This document shows, one piece after another, positions 1-4,810 of a stretch of DNA of 8,340 nucleotides. Position numbers and translations under genes: made by a program. This DNA comes from Chloroflexota bacterium (GTDB lineage Bacteria > Chloroflexota > UBA5177 > JANWHV01), in assembly GCA_025450255.1 (NCBI GenBank), contig JANWHV010000265.1:1-8340 (forward strand), written 5' to 3'. Each line of letters opens with the position of its first letter. Position 1 is the stretch's first letter. A model generated the notes under the pieces. That model was given only the letters and a program-made list of their open reading frames with translations, was not told the origin of the DNA and did not search any database.

Positions 1-170
1 ATGACGTGCTGTATGTTCCCGGCTGGGGAATGCAACTGACAGCCTATCGCGGCATGTGCCGGAGTCGTGGAACCGCTCAACGTGTTAGCGCCGGCCAAGG
101 TGGTCAGGAGCAGTCCGGCCGCGACCAGCCTCGCGGACGCCCGGCCCCACGATCGATGATCTTCGTTCAT
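1..170 (-). CDS. N-terminal part of a secreted phosphoesterase-like protein (cut by window edge)
   Basis: On the minus strand, an ATG at 170-168 opens a frame that runs off the left edge with 56 codons visible. It begins with a signal peptide: a charged n-region (MNEDHRSWGRASAR), a hydrophobic core (LVAAGLLLTTLAG) and a likely signal peptidase I site after AHA at residue 40. The mature protein would start AIGCQLHSPAGNIQHV. A strong ribosome binding site, GGGAGG, lies 7 nt before the ATG. The motif 'I-x-H-V' right after the signal peptide resembles the first beta strand of secreted alkaline-phosphatase/phosphoesterase-superfamily proteins (compare 'IKHVVVIMMENRS' in phospholipase C-like enzymes). 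That assignment is from memory of the family, and the catalytic core lies outside the window. The upstream repeat array at 270-308 looks like a phosphate-type response regulator box, which would fit a secreted phosphatase. Being a gene is well supported; the function is tentative. Confidence 0.72.
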   Translation of the reverse strand, partial: MNEDHRSWGRASARLVAAGLLLTTLAGANTLSGSTTPAHAAIGCQLHSPAGNIQHV

Positions 171-253
171 CAACTACCCTCCCATGCACGTACAGCCTCG
201 TCTGCCGCCGACGGCCCCCGGGTCGGGAGAACCAATCGCGGCAGCACGATTTC

Positions 254-309
254 ATCGTAGTCCACTGCATGTTAAGGCGTGTCAAGGCCGTGTTAAGCGA
301 TCGTTAAAG
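254..309 (-). promoter_or_regulatory. PhoB/OmpR-type tandem repeat array with -10 element
   Basis: Four direct repeats lie 84-139 nt upstream of the secreted phosphoesterase-like gene. On the plus strand they are TGTTAAG (270-276), TGTCAAG (280-286), TGTTAAG (291-297) and CGTTAAA (302-308), with starts 10, 11 and 11 bp apart. Read towards the gene on the minus strand they become CTTAACA, CTTGACA and CTTAACA preceded by a TTTAACG copy. These resemble the TTAACA-type PhoP boxes known in Bacillus, and PhoB-family boxes generally have an 11-bp period. TACGAT (259-254) follows 10 nt after the last repeat, where a -10 element belongs in an activator-dependent promoter whose box replaces the -35. 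The predicted transcript would have a leader of about 75 nt. Repeat and spacing are seen directly; the regulator is inferred. Confidence 0.55.
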
Positions 310-322
310 ACTGGCGTGGTAC

Positions 323-448
323 TCAGCCAATGTAGTCCAGAAATACCTGGGGCAACGCTCTGTTCATTGCCTTGAAATAGACGCCTGCTTTGCCCAGGTA
401 GATCAATTGGGCCTGCAGGTAGGCATCGAGTTGCATTTCCACCGGCAT
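323..448 (-). CDS. Small hypothetical protein (41 aa) or C-terminal part of the 467-799 gene
   Basis: On the minus strand, ATG (448-446) to TGA (325-323) encodes 41 residues starting MPVEMQLDAYLQAQLIYLGK and ending VFLDYIG. The composition is amphipathic-helix-like (LDAYLQAQLIYLGKAGVYF) and looks like real protein. It lies in exactly the same frame as the 110-aa gene at 467-799, separated only by the TAG at 469-467 and six further sense codons (L-G-G-G-S-S) that all end in G or C. No clear Shine-Dalgarno sequence precedes the ATG. It may therefore be the C-terminus of a 158-aa protein interrupted by one CAG-to-TAG change, or a separate gene translated by coupling. Family not recognised. Confidence 0.45.
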   Translation of the reverse strand: MPVEMQLDAYLQAQLIYLGKAGVYFKAMNRALPQVFLDYIG

Positions 449-466
449 GCTGGAGCCGCCGCCGAG

Positions 467-799
467 CTACTGCCGGGCCTGCGTGTCGGCCGCGAGCGCG
501 CGCCGGCGCGCCCATTCGAATCGTTCGTGCGGCCCACCGACGCGGGCATGAAAGCATGCCAGGGCCGCCTTCACGGCGGCCTCGGTGCTCGCCGTCCGCG
601 TGTGCTTTCGCAGAATCGCGACCACGCGCATGAGCGCGCGAAAATGCTCTTCACGACTGGCGGGATCCACGCGCTCACCGCCCAGCAGCCGGCGCGCGGC
701 CGGATTGCCATCAGTCCAGCGCTCCCAGATGGGCAACATCTGCTCGCGGCAACACGCAAGCTGGGCGCCGGGATCGCCGCCGGAGCCGGTTACGTCCAT
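467..799 (-). CDS. Hypothetical protein, 110 aa, possibly interrupted by an in-frame TAG
   Basis: On the minus strand, ATG (799-797) to TAG (469-467). The protein is soluble and mostly helical in character, with no signal peptide or membrane segment. It has two adjacent cysteines early (ACCREQ) and an R/A-rich tail. Codon third positions are strongly G/C, which favours this frame over the overlapping plus-strand frame. Only a weak Shine-Dalgarno (AGG, 8 nt from the ATG) is present. The preceding spacer carries a perfect 10-bp inverted repeat at 831-858 that may be an operator or the end signal of the pilin transcript. The same frame stays open after the TAG down to 323, so the gene may be longer and damaged, or the stop may be a sequence error. 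I do not recognise the family and assign no function. Confidence 0.55.
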   Translation of the reverse strand: MDVTGSGGDPGAQLACCREQMLPIWERWTDGNPAARRLLGGERVDPASREEHFRALMRVVAILRKHTRTASTEAAVKAALACFHARVGGPHERFEWARRRALAADTQARQ

Positions 800-830
800 A
801 ATGTACCTGTGTCCAACACACCGGCGCGTG

Positions 831-858
831 CGTCAATTCGGATGAAAGCGAATTGACG
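831..858. promoter_or_regulatory. Perfect 10-bp inverted repeat between pilin and 467-799 gene
   Basis: CGTCAATTCG (831-840) and CGAATTGACG (849-858) are perfect inverted copies separated by the 8-nt loop GATGAAAG. The element lies 20 nt downstream of the pilin stop codon and 31 nt upstream of the start of the 110-aa gene, both on the minus strand. The stem is only moderately GC-rich and no T-run follows on either strand. An operator for a dimeric regulator is therefore as plausible as a transcript-end hairpin. Confidence 0.5.
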
Positions 859-878
859 ACTGGGCCATACGTGCTATG

Positions 879-1073
879 TTACAGGCTATTTGATACCGTG
901 TTCAGGGTGTTGGATATTTGCGGCTGCAAAAATTGCAGCGCCACAATCACGATGATGGCGATCAGGGCAAGAATGAGCGCGTACTCAACCAGGCCCTGCC
1001 CTGCTTCGCGTCGAATCCGCCGCGCAAGCCATACACCGATCGACACCATGCCGGCGCCAAGTTTCTCGGCCAT
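879..1073 (-). CDS. flp: Flp family type IVb prepilin
   Basis: This encodes a 64-aa precursor of the Flp/Fap pilin of the Tad system, which assembles thin adhesive pili outside the cytoplasmic membrane. The family signature is clear: G25 followed by QGLVEY, matching the prepilin peptidase rule G|xxxxEY with E at +5 and Y at +6. A hydrophobic helix follows at residues 31-50 (ALILALIAIIVIVALQFL). The mature pilin would be about 39 residues, normal for the family. The chosen ATG (1073-1071) has GAGAGGG about 8 nt upstream. The frame is open to an ATG at 1106, but that start has no comparable site and would sit at the predicted transcription start. An ATG at 1049 gives the shortest form. No other tad genes (CpaB, CpaF, TadB/C) are in the window, so it is an orphan here. 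A repeat array at 1129-1158 precedes it. Confidence 0.9.
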   Translation of the reverse strand: MAEKLGAGMVSIGVWLARRIRREAGQGLVEYALILALIAIIVIVALQFLQPQISNTLNTVSNSL

Positions 1074-1113
1074 TGCCCTTACCCTCTCGCTCCGCGAGGA
1101 CGACAATAGCGGT

Positions 1114-1158
1114 AGCGTAGCACTTCTCGGTTCAGGATCGGTTAAGGCAGCGGTAAAG
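1114..1158 (-). promoter_or_regulatory. Second PhoB/OmpR-type repeat array with -10 element, upstream of flp
   Basis: Three repeats on the plus strand, GGTTCAG (1129-1135), GGTTAAG (1140-1146) and GGTAAAG (1152-1158), are spaced 11 and 12 bp apart. Read on the minus strand towards the pilin gene they are CTTTACC, CTTAACC and CTGAACC. TACGCT (1119-1114) follows 9 nt after the last repeat. The layout nearly copies the array at 254-309 (CTTAACA repeats, TACGAT after 10 nt). A start of transcription near 1107 would give a leader of about 34 nt containing the GAGAGGG site of flp, which agrees with the chosen start. The divergent phosphoribosyltransferase gene at 1264 could also be affected. The regulator is inferred. 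Confidence 0.5.
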
Positions 1159-1263
1159 ATTCACCGCGACGCGCTAGGCAAAAGACGGCTAGATTGAAGT
1201 AACGGTAATCGCTCGAACCCGCGCCTATCTCGTCAGCGGCTTTCGCTTGAGGTATCGCCCCGC

Positions 1264-1908
1264 ATGAACGATCGGATGCGCTTCGAGAATCGTGAAGACG
1301 CCGGCCGCGCCCTGGCCGGCACGCTCGCGGCGTACGCGGCGCGCCCGGATGTCGTCGTCCTTGCACTCCCGCGAGGCGGTGTGCCGGTCGGTTACGCCGT
1401 CGCCCAGGCACTCGGAGCGCCGCTCGATGTATTTCTAGTGCGGAAGCTTGGCGCTCCTGGCCAGGAAGAGTTGGCAATGGGCGCCATCGCCACCGGTAAC
1501 GTCGTGGTGCTGAATCAAACGGTGATTGACTCCTTGCGGTTATCCGGCGAAGCACTCGACGCCGCGATCCGGGCCGAGGCCCAGGAGCTGCGGCGTCGCG
1601 AGCGGCTCTATCGGGGCGATCGCCCGGCACACGACGTGACTGGTAGGGTTGTTATTTTGGTTGACGACGGACTCGCGACCGGGGCGTCGATGCGCGCGGC
1701 GGCAAGGGCCGTGCGCGGCCTGCACCCGGCGCGGGTGGTTGTGGCGGTGCCGGTCGCGGCGGCGCAAACGTGCGCGGCGCTACAGGCGGAGACGGACGAG
1801 GTGATTTGTCTTTATCAACCCGATCCGTTCATCGCCGTGGGTATGTGGTACGAAGACTTTTCACAGACCACGGACGAACAGGTTTGCGATTTGCTACGCG
1901 TGCCGTAG
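1264..1908 (+). CDS. Phosphoribosyltransferase family protein (COG1926 type)
   Basis: A 214-aa cytoplasmic protein of the type I phosphoribosyltransferase fold. The PRPP-binding loop is VILVDDGLATGAS (about residues 130-142), with the two adjacent acidic residues followed by the T-G turn. The N-terminal half carries LALPRGGVPVGYAVAQAL (33-50) and DVFLVRKLGAPGQEELAMGA (55-74), both typical of the COG1926 subgroup. These enzymes are poorly characterised and are sometimes found fused to alpha/beta hydrolases; this copy is stand-alone. The substrate base cannot be told from the sequence. The start ATG at 1264 has GAGG 11 nt upstream; an ATG at 1276 is an alternative. It is divergent from flp and followed after 87 nt by pgi on the same strand, so co-transcription is possible, though a dyad lies between them. 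Confidence 0.88.
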   Translation: MNDRMRFENREDAGRALAGTLAAYAARPDVVVLALPRGGVPVGYAVAQALGAPLDVFLVRKLGAPGQEELAMGAIATGNVVVLNQTVIDSLRLSGEALDAAIRAEAQELRRRERLYRGDRPAHDVTGRVVILVDDGLATGASMRAAARAVRGLHPARVVVAVPVAAAQTCAALQAETDEVICLYQPDPFIAVGMWYEDFSQTTDEQVCDLLRVP

Positions 1909-1914
1909 AAAAAG

Positions 1915-1962
1915 CGCGTTATGCTCAAGTCAGTGACGTAATACCTCGCCATGCATAACGCG
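1915..1962. promoter_or_regulatory. Perfect 10-bp inverted repeat between the phosphoribosyltransferase gene and pgi
   Basis: CGCGTTATGC (1915-1924) and GCATAACGCG (1953-1962) are perfect inverted copies separated by 28 nt. The left arm starts 6 nt after the TAG of the upstream gene and the right arm ends 33 nt before the likely pgi start. The loop is long and no T-run follows, so this fits a two-site operator or a leader structure at least as well as a terminator. It overlaps the alternative upstream pgi start at 1951, which argues against that start. Confidence 0.45.
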
Positions 1963-1995
1963 GACATAAAGATAGCGAATCGGGAGAACGCCACC

Positions 1996-3639
1996 ATGGT
2001 CACCAGCCCGTCAACCCTCACGCGGAGTGCCGCCTGGCAGGCATTGTCGGAGCACTTCTCGCGCATCCGTGACACCCATCTGCGGACGCTGTTTGCCGAG
2101 GATCCGGATCGCGGCCGGCGATTTGCCGCCGAAGGCGTTGGGCTGTATCTCGACTATTCCAAGAATCGCATTACCGGCGAGACGCTGCGCCTGCTCCTGG
2201 CGCTTGCCGAACAAGCAGAGGTGAAGAAGCGCGCCGAAGCGATGTTCAACGGCGAGAAAATCAACATTACCGAGCAGCGCGCCGTCCTGCATGTGGCGCT
2301 GCGGGCGCCGCGCGACGCGGTCATCACGGTAGACGGCGAAAACGTCGTACCCCATGTCCACGCCGTGCTCGACAGGATGGCGGATTTCGCGCATCGCGTG
2401 CGGTCGGGCGCCTGGACCGGCTATACCGGCAAGCGTATACGCACTGTGATAAACATTGGCATTGGCGGATCCGACCTGGGCCCAGTGAGGGCGTATGGCG
2501 CGCTCCGTCACTACGCTGACCGCGGCATGACGTTCCGTTTCGTTTCCAACGTCGACGGGAGCGATTTTGCCGAGGCCACGCACGACCTCGACGCAGCCGA
2601 AACGCTGTTTATCGTCTCCTCCAAAACCTTCACTACCCTGGAGACGCTGACGAACGCGCGATCCGCCCGCGACTGGGTGCTGGCCGCCCTGCGCGACGAG
2701 GCCGCGGTGGCCAGGCATTTTGTCGCCGTCTCGACCAATGCCGAACAGGTGTCGAAGTTCGGCATCGACACCACGAATATGTTTGGGTTCTGGGACTGGG
2801 TAGGGGGCCGCTACTCTCTTGATTCGGCAATTGGGTTGTCCCTGATGGTGGCAATCGGCCCAGACAAGTTTCGCGAGATGCTCGCGGGCTTCCATGCCAT
2901 GGACACGCACTTTCGCGAGACGCCGCTTGAGCGCAATCTTCCCGTGCTCATGGCGCTCATCGGCATCTGGTATGACGATTTCTTCGGCGCCGAGACGCTG
3001 GCGGTGCTACCGTACGACCACTATCTGGGCCAATTCAGCGCCTACCTGCAGCAGCTCGACATGGAGAGCAACGGCAAGCACGTCGACCTCGACGGCAATC
3101 GTGTCGACTACCAGACAGGACCGATTGTGTGGGGCACGCCCGGCACAAACGGCCAACATGCCTACTACCAATTGATTCACCAGGGCACCAGGCTCATTCC
3201 ATGCGACTTCCTGGGGTTCAGCCAGACGCTCAATCCGCTTGGCAGGCATCACGACATCCTGATGGCCAACCTATTCGCGCAGACCGAGGCCCTGGCATTC
3301 GGCAAAACCGAGGAAGAGGCCCTCGCCGAGGGCGTGCCGGCATTCCAGGCGCCGCATCGCACCTTCGAGGGCAACAGGCCAAGCAACACGATCCTGGCCT
3401 CGCGCCTTACTCCGTACTCGCTTGGCAGCCTGATCGCGCTGTACGAGCACAAGGTCTTCGTGCAGGGCGCCATCTGGCGCATAAACTCTTTCGATCAATG
3501 GGGGGTAGAGTTAGGCAAGGCCCTGGCTCTCCGCATCATCCCCGAGCTTGAGTCGTCCGGCCCACCGAAGCCGGCGCACGACAGCTCGACCAATGCGCTG
3601 ATCGAGCGGTATCGAGCCGGCAGGACCTCGACCGTCTGA
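1996..3639 (+). CDS. pgi: Glucose-6-phosphate isomerase
   Basis: Interconverts glucose 6-phosphate and fructose 6-phosphate in glycolysis and gluconeogenesis, in the cytoplasm. The 547-aa product is the long, Escherichia coli-like form (about 549 aa). Visible landmarks are the sugar-phosphate-binding motif GIGGSDLGP, the segment [19 protein letters not shown], the catalytic Glu in MESNGK (E357), the ring-opening His in [10 protein letters not shown] (H388), and the C-terminal signature [11 protein letters not shown] with the active-site Lys K508. All catalytic residues are present, so the enzyme should be active. The frame is open to an ATG at 1951, but the ATG at 1996 has GGGAGA 8 nt upstream and gives the family's usual N-terminus, so it is preferred. 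After the stop, GCCGGT (3649-3654) can pair with ACCGGC (3668-3673), a weak possible end signal. Confidence 0.97.
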   Translation: MVTSPSTLTRSAAWQALSEHFSRIRDTHLRTLFAEDPDRGRRFAAEGVGLYLDYSKNRITGETLRLLLALAEQAEVKKRAEAMFNGEKINITEQRAVLHVALRAPRDAVITVDGENVVPHVHAVLDRMADFAHRVRSGAWTGYTGKRIRTVINIGIGGSDLGPVRAYGALRHYADRGMTFRFVSNVDGSDFAEATHDLDAAETLFIVSSKTFTTLETLTNARSARDWVLAALRDEAAVARHFVAVSTNAEQVSKFGIDTTNMFGFWDWVGGRYSLDSAIGLSLMVAIGPDKFREMLAGFHAMDTHFRETPLERNLPVLMALIGIWYDDFFGAETLAVLPYDHYLGQFSAYLQQLDMESNGKHVDLDGNRVDYQTGPIVWGTPGTNGQHAYYQLIHQGTRLIPCDFLGFSQTLNPLGRHHDILMANLFAQTEALAFGKTEEEALAEGVPAFQAPHRTFEGNRPSNTILASRLTPYSLGSLIALYEHKVFVQGAIWRINSFDQWGVELGKALALRIIPELESSGPPKPAHDSSTNALIERYRAGRTSTV

Positions 3640-3648
3640 CACGAGTTG

Positions 3649-3673
3649 GCCGGTTCTTCTGAAGTTCACCGGC
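3649..3673 (+). terminator. Possible weak hairpin after pgi
   Basis: GCCGGT and ACCGGC form a 6-bp stem with a 13-nt loop, starting 10 nt after the pgi stop codon. There is no T-run, so it is not a canonical intrinsic terminator. It could limit read-through or stabilise the 3' end. The same bases contain two GTTC-type half-repeats 11 bp apart (3653 and 3664), which I consider chance. Confidence 0.25.
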
Positions 3674-3737
3674 TGACCGGATTCCGCGGTCTTGATACCA
3701 TGCTCCAGGTACTCAAATCGATCAAAAGGGGAACATC

Positions 3738-4142
3738 ATGCATTACATTTCACGCGCCGTGCTTGTGCTCGGCCTGGCAGCGAGCGCCGGCGTGGCGGGT
3801 GCGGGCGGCGTTATGGGCGCCGCCAAGACAGCGGGCAGTTTTCAGGTTCGGGTTGCTCTGGCTCCCTCCGTCATACCGTATGACAGCTCGGCGATTCTCG
3901 GAGCGATGACCACGCCGGGCGCAATGTGCTCGGCAAAGGTAACCTACGCGAACGGCAAGGTGCCGGCGAGCTTCGCGCACTATGTCAAGAAGCAATTCAA
4001 GGCGCCGGCCAACGGTGTTGTGCGGTGGGTATGGCACGAGAAGTCGTTGAACAAGAAGGGCAAGGCCGCCGTCACCTGTACGTTCAAAGGTAAAACCGTG
4101 ACCGCCGGCGCCACGTTCAAGATCACCACGACCAACGGCTAA
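3738..4142 (+). CDS. Secreted single Ig-like domain protein, 134 aa
   Basis: The protein starts with a signal peptide: M-H-Y-I-S-R, then a hydrophobic stretch AVLVLGLAASAGVAGAGGV, with a probable cut near residues 27-29. The mature part of about 105 aa is rich in beta strands. Two cysteines, C64 (AMCSAKVTY) and C114 (AVTCTFKGK), flank a strand containing V-V-R-W-V-W. This Cys - NGVVRWVW - GKAAVTC layout resembles the short Ig-like repeats (GxVSWSW ... PVTVTC) common in secreted proteins of Chloroflexota and related bacteria; that resemblance is from memory. Here it is a single free domain, probably closed by one disulphide. Many lysines make the mature part basic. A good Shine-Dalgarno (AAAGGGGA, 3724-3731) precedes the ATG. 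It lies 98 nt after pgi and is probably a separate unit. Function unknown: binding or cell-surface roles are possible. Confidence 0.8.
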   Translation: MHYISRAVLVLGLAASAGVAGAGGVMGAAKTAGSFQVRVALAPSVIPYDSSAILGAMTTPGAMCSAKVTYANGKVPASFAHYVKKQFKAPANGVVRWVWHEKSLNKKGKAAVTCTFKGKTVTAGATFKITTTNG

Positions 4143-4353
4143 TCTCGCGGGCTACGCAGCCGGGCGCCGCCGAAAGAGGGCCGGGCGTGGACCGCGGTCC
4201 ACGCCGAAATACGAACGTCGATTCGTCCGGGGCAATCACGTGTACCGCAACCGCGACGCGCGTGCTCTTGCCTCGTCGCGCGGATTCTGGTGCTGCCCGC
4301 CCATAAGGAGCCGATGAAGCCGCATCGCCGGCGCGCCATCATGGCGGAAGCCG
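4143..4353. other. Convergent intergenic region with several hairpins
   Basis: This gap of about 210 nt separates the 3' ends of two convergent genes. No convincing gene was seen. It is rich in inverted repeats: a perfect 22-bp palindrome (4184-4205), ACGAA/TTCGT (4211-4226) and CGCGACG (4252-4258) paired with CGTCGCG (4274-4280). A possible 27-codon frame from ATG 4313 has AAGGAG only 3 nt upstream and an arginine-rich product, so it was not called. The region most likely serves as a two-way transcription end. Confidence 0.5.
4184..4205. terminator. Perfect 22-bp palindrome, candidate terminator stem or protein-binding dyad
   Basis: The left half GGCGTGGACCG (4184-4194) is followed immediately by its exact reverse complement CGGTCCACGCC (4195-4205). 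It lies 41 nt after the stop codon of the secreted Ig-like gene. As RNA it would form a strong GC-rich hairpin with a small loop opened from the central CCGCGG. No T-run follows on the plus strand; on the minus strand a short CTCTTT follows a few bases on. A transcription end signal is the simplest reading, and a regulator or nuclease site is the alternative. Confidence 0.45.
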
Positions 4354-4593
4354 TCACGCGGCTTCTGCTACGCGGGCGAAGAGGTCGACGCAGGTAGTGC
4401 ATGCCCGTGCCGCCGTATTGCCAAAGTGGGTAATCCGCGGCTGGGCGAAGGCCGATGCCGCGCAAAATAGGCACGGCGCCCTGCTCGCGTTGCAAGCCTT
4501 CCCGTTTGCCTGCACCGGTGTCCATGCGCCAAGAACGTGACCGAAGCGCCGGGCGCGGTCCTCGGCAATGCGCTGATGTGCTTCCAGGTCCAT
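4354..4593 (-). CDS. Small protein with two CxxC pairs, probable zinc-binding, 79 aa
   Basis: On the minus strand, ATG (4593-4591) to TGA (4356-4354). GAAGGAGA lies upstream with about 9-10 nt between the GGAG core and the ATG, a convincing ribosome binding site that decides this start over the longer open frame reaching 4734. The N-terminal third (MDLEAHQRIAEDRARRFGHV) looks helical. It is followed by five cysteines: C34, then the pairs C41-L-F-C44 and C65-T-T-C68, with H56 between them. Two CxxC pairs about 20 residues apart are the usual layout of a zinc-ribbon or treble-clef knuckle. No signal peptide is present, so it is probably cytoplasmic. It is divergent from the methyltransferase gene at 4811 and could share a control region with it. 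Family not recognised; a regulator or nucleic-acid-binding role is only a guess. Confidence 0.6.
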   Translation of the reverse strand: MDLEAHQRIAEDRARRFGHVLGAWTPVQANGKACNASRAPCLFCAASAFAQPRITHFGNTAARACTTCVDLFARVAEAA

Positions 4594-4810
4594 TTCGTCG
4601 CGTCTCCTTCGTCTCCTCGACACCGCCCAGCGGCGGCACACACCCAGTATGATGTGCAATGTGGGCGCCGCGAACCGGAAAAGGGCGTGCTGCGTCTCCG
4701 TCCTAAGGCGGAGATGTCCTGGCGGCCTTCGCATCGAGCGGCGACCGATTACCCACTATCAAGGCCGGGCCACGGGCCGGCCAAGCGTCTGTAGAGAACG
4801 GAGTACCAGG
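4594..4810. promoter_or_regulatory. Divergent spacer and long leader of the methyltransferase operon, with two hairpins
   Basis: This 217-nt region lies between the divergent CxxC gene and the methyltransferase gene. TATGAT (4648-4653) is a good -10 match for plus-strand transcription, but no matching -35 is visible 17 nt upstream. Downstream, TCTCCG (4695-4700) pairs with CGGAGA (4709-4714) around the loop TCCTAAGG. GGCCGGGCC (4763-4771) pairs with GGCCGGCC (4775-4782), apart from one bulged G; it ends 17 nt before the GGAG ribosome binding site (4800-4803). Such a leader could control translation or transcription of the methionine-cycle gene, but I could not match it to any riboswitch class I know. 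Confidence 0.35.

Noticed and set aside
407..856. 149-codon plus-strand frame overlapping the minus-strand 110-aa gene
   Set aside because: The product is rich in H, R, A, P and G in the manner of an antisense shadow, has no ribosome binding site, and competes with a minus-strand frame of better composition.
1196..1225. tRNA T-arm-like GGTTCGAGC on the minus strand
   Set aside because: The flanking bases do not form the 5-bp T stem, and no acceptor or anticodon arms are present nearby.
2011..2910. 299-codon minus-strand frame opposite pgi
   Set aside because: It lies wholly inside a certain pgi gene with intact signatures; long antisense frames are expected in GC-rich coding DNA.
3645..3677. 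Third PhoB-type array before the Ig-like gene
   Set aside because: Only two GTTC half-repeats 11 bp apart, in the opposite orientation to the two clear arrays and without a -10 at the right distance.
4313..4396. 27-codon frame MKPHRRRAIM... after AAGGAG
   Set aside because: Spacing of 3 nt is too short, the product is mostly arginine, and it overlaps the 3' end of the CxxC gene on the other strand.
4139..4639. 166-codon minus-strand frame over the convergent spacer and the CxxC gene
   Set aside because: Arginine-rich, reaches into the end of the Ig-like gene and lacks a ribosome binding site; the neighbouring frame with the cysteine pairs and GGAG site is preferred.
4649..4810. 54-codon N-terminal extension of the methyltransferase
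   Set aside because: Arginine-rich, absent from the family, covers leader hairpins; GTG 4811 has an ideal ribosome binding site.
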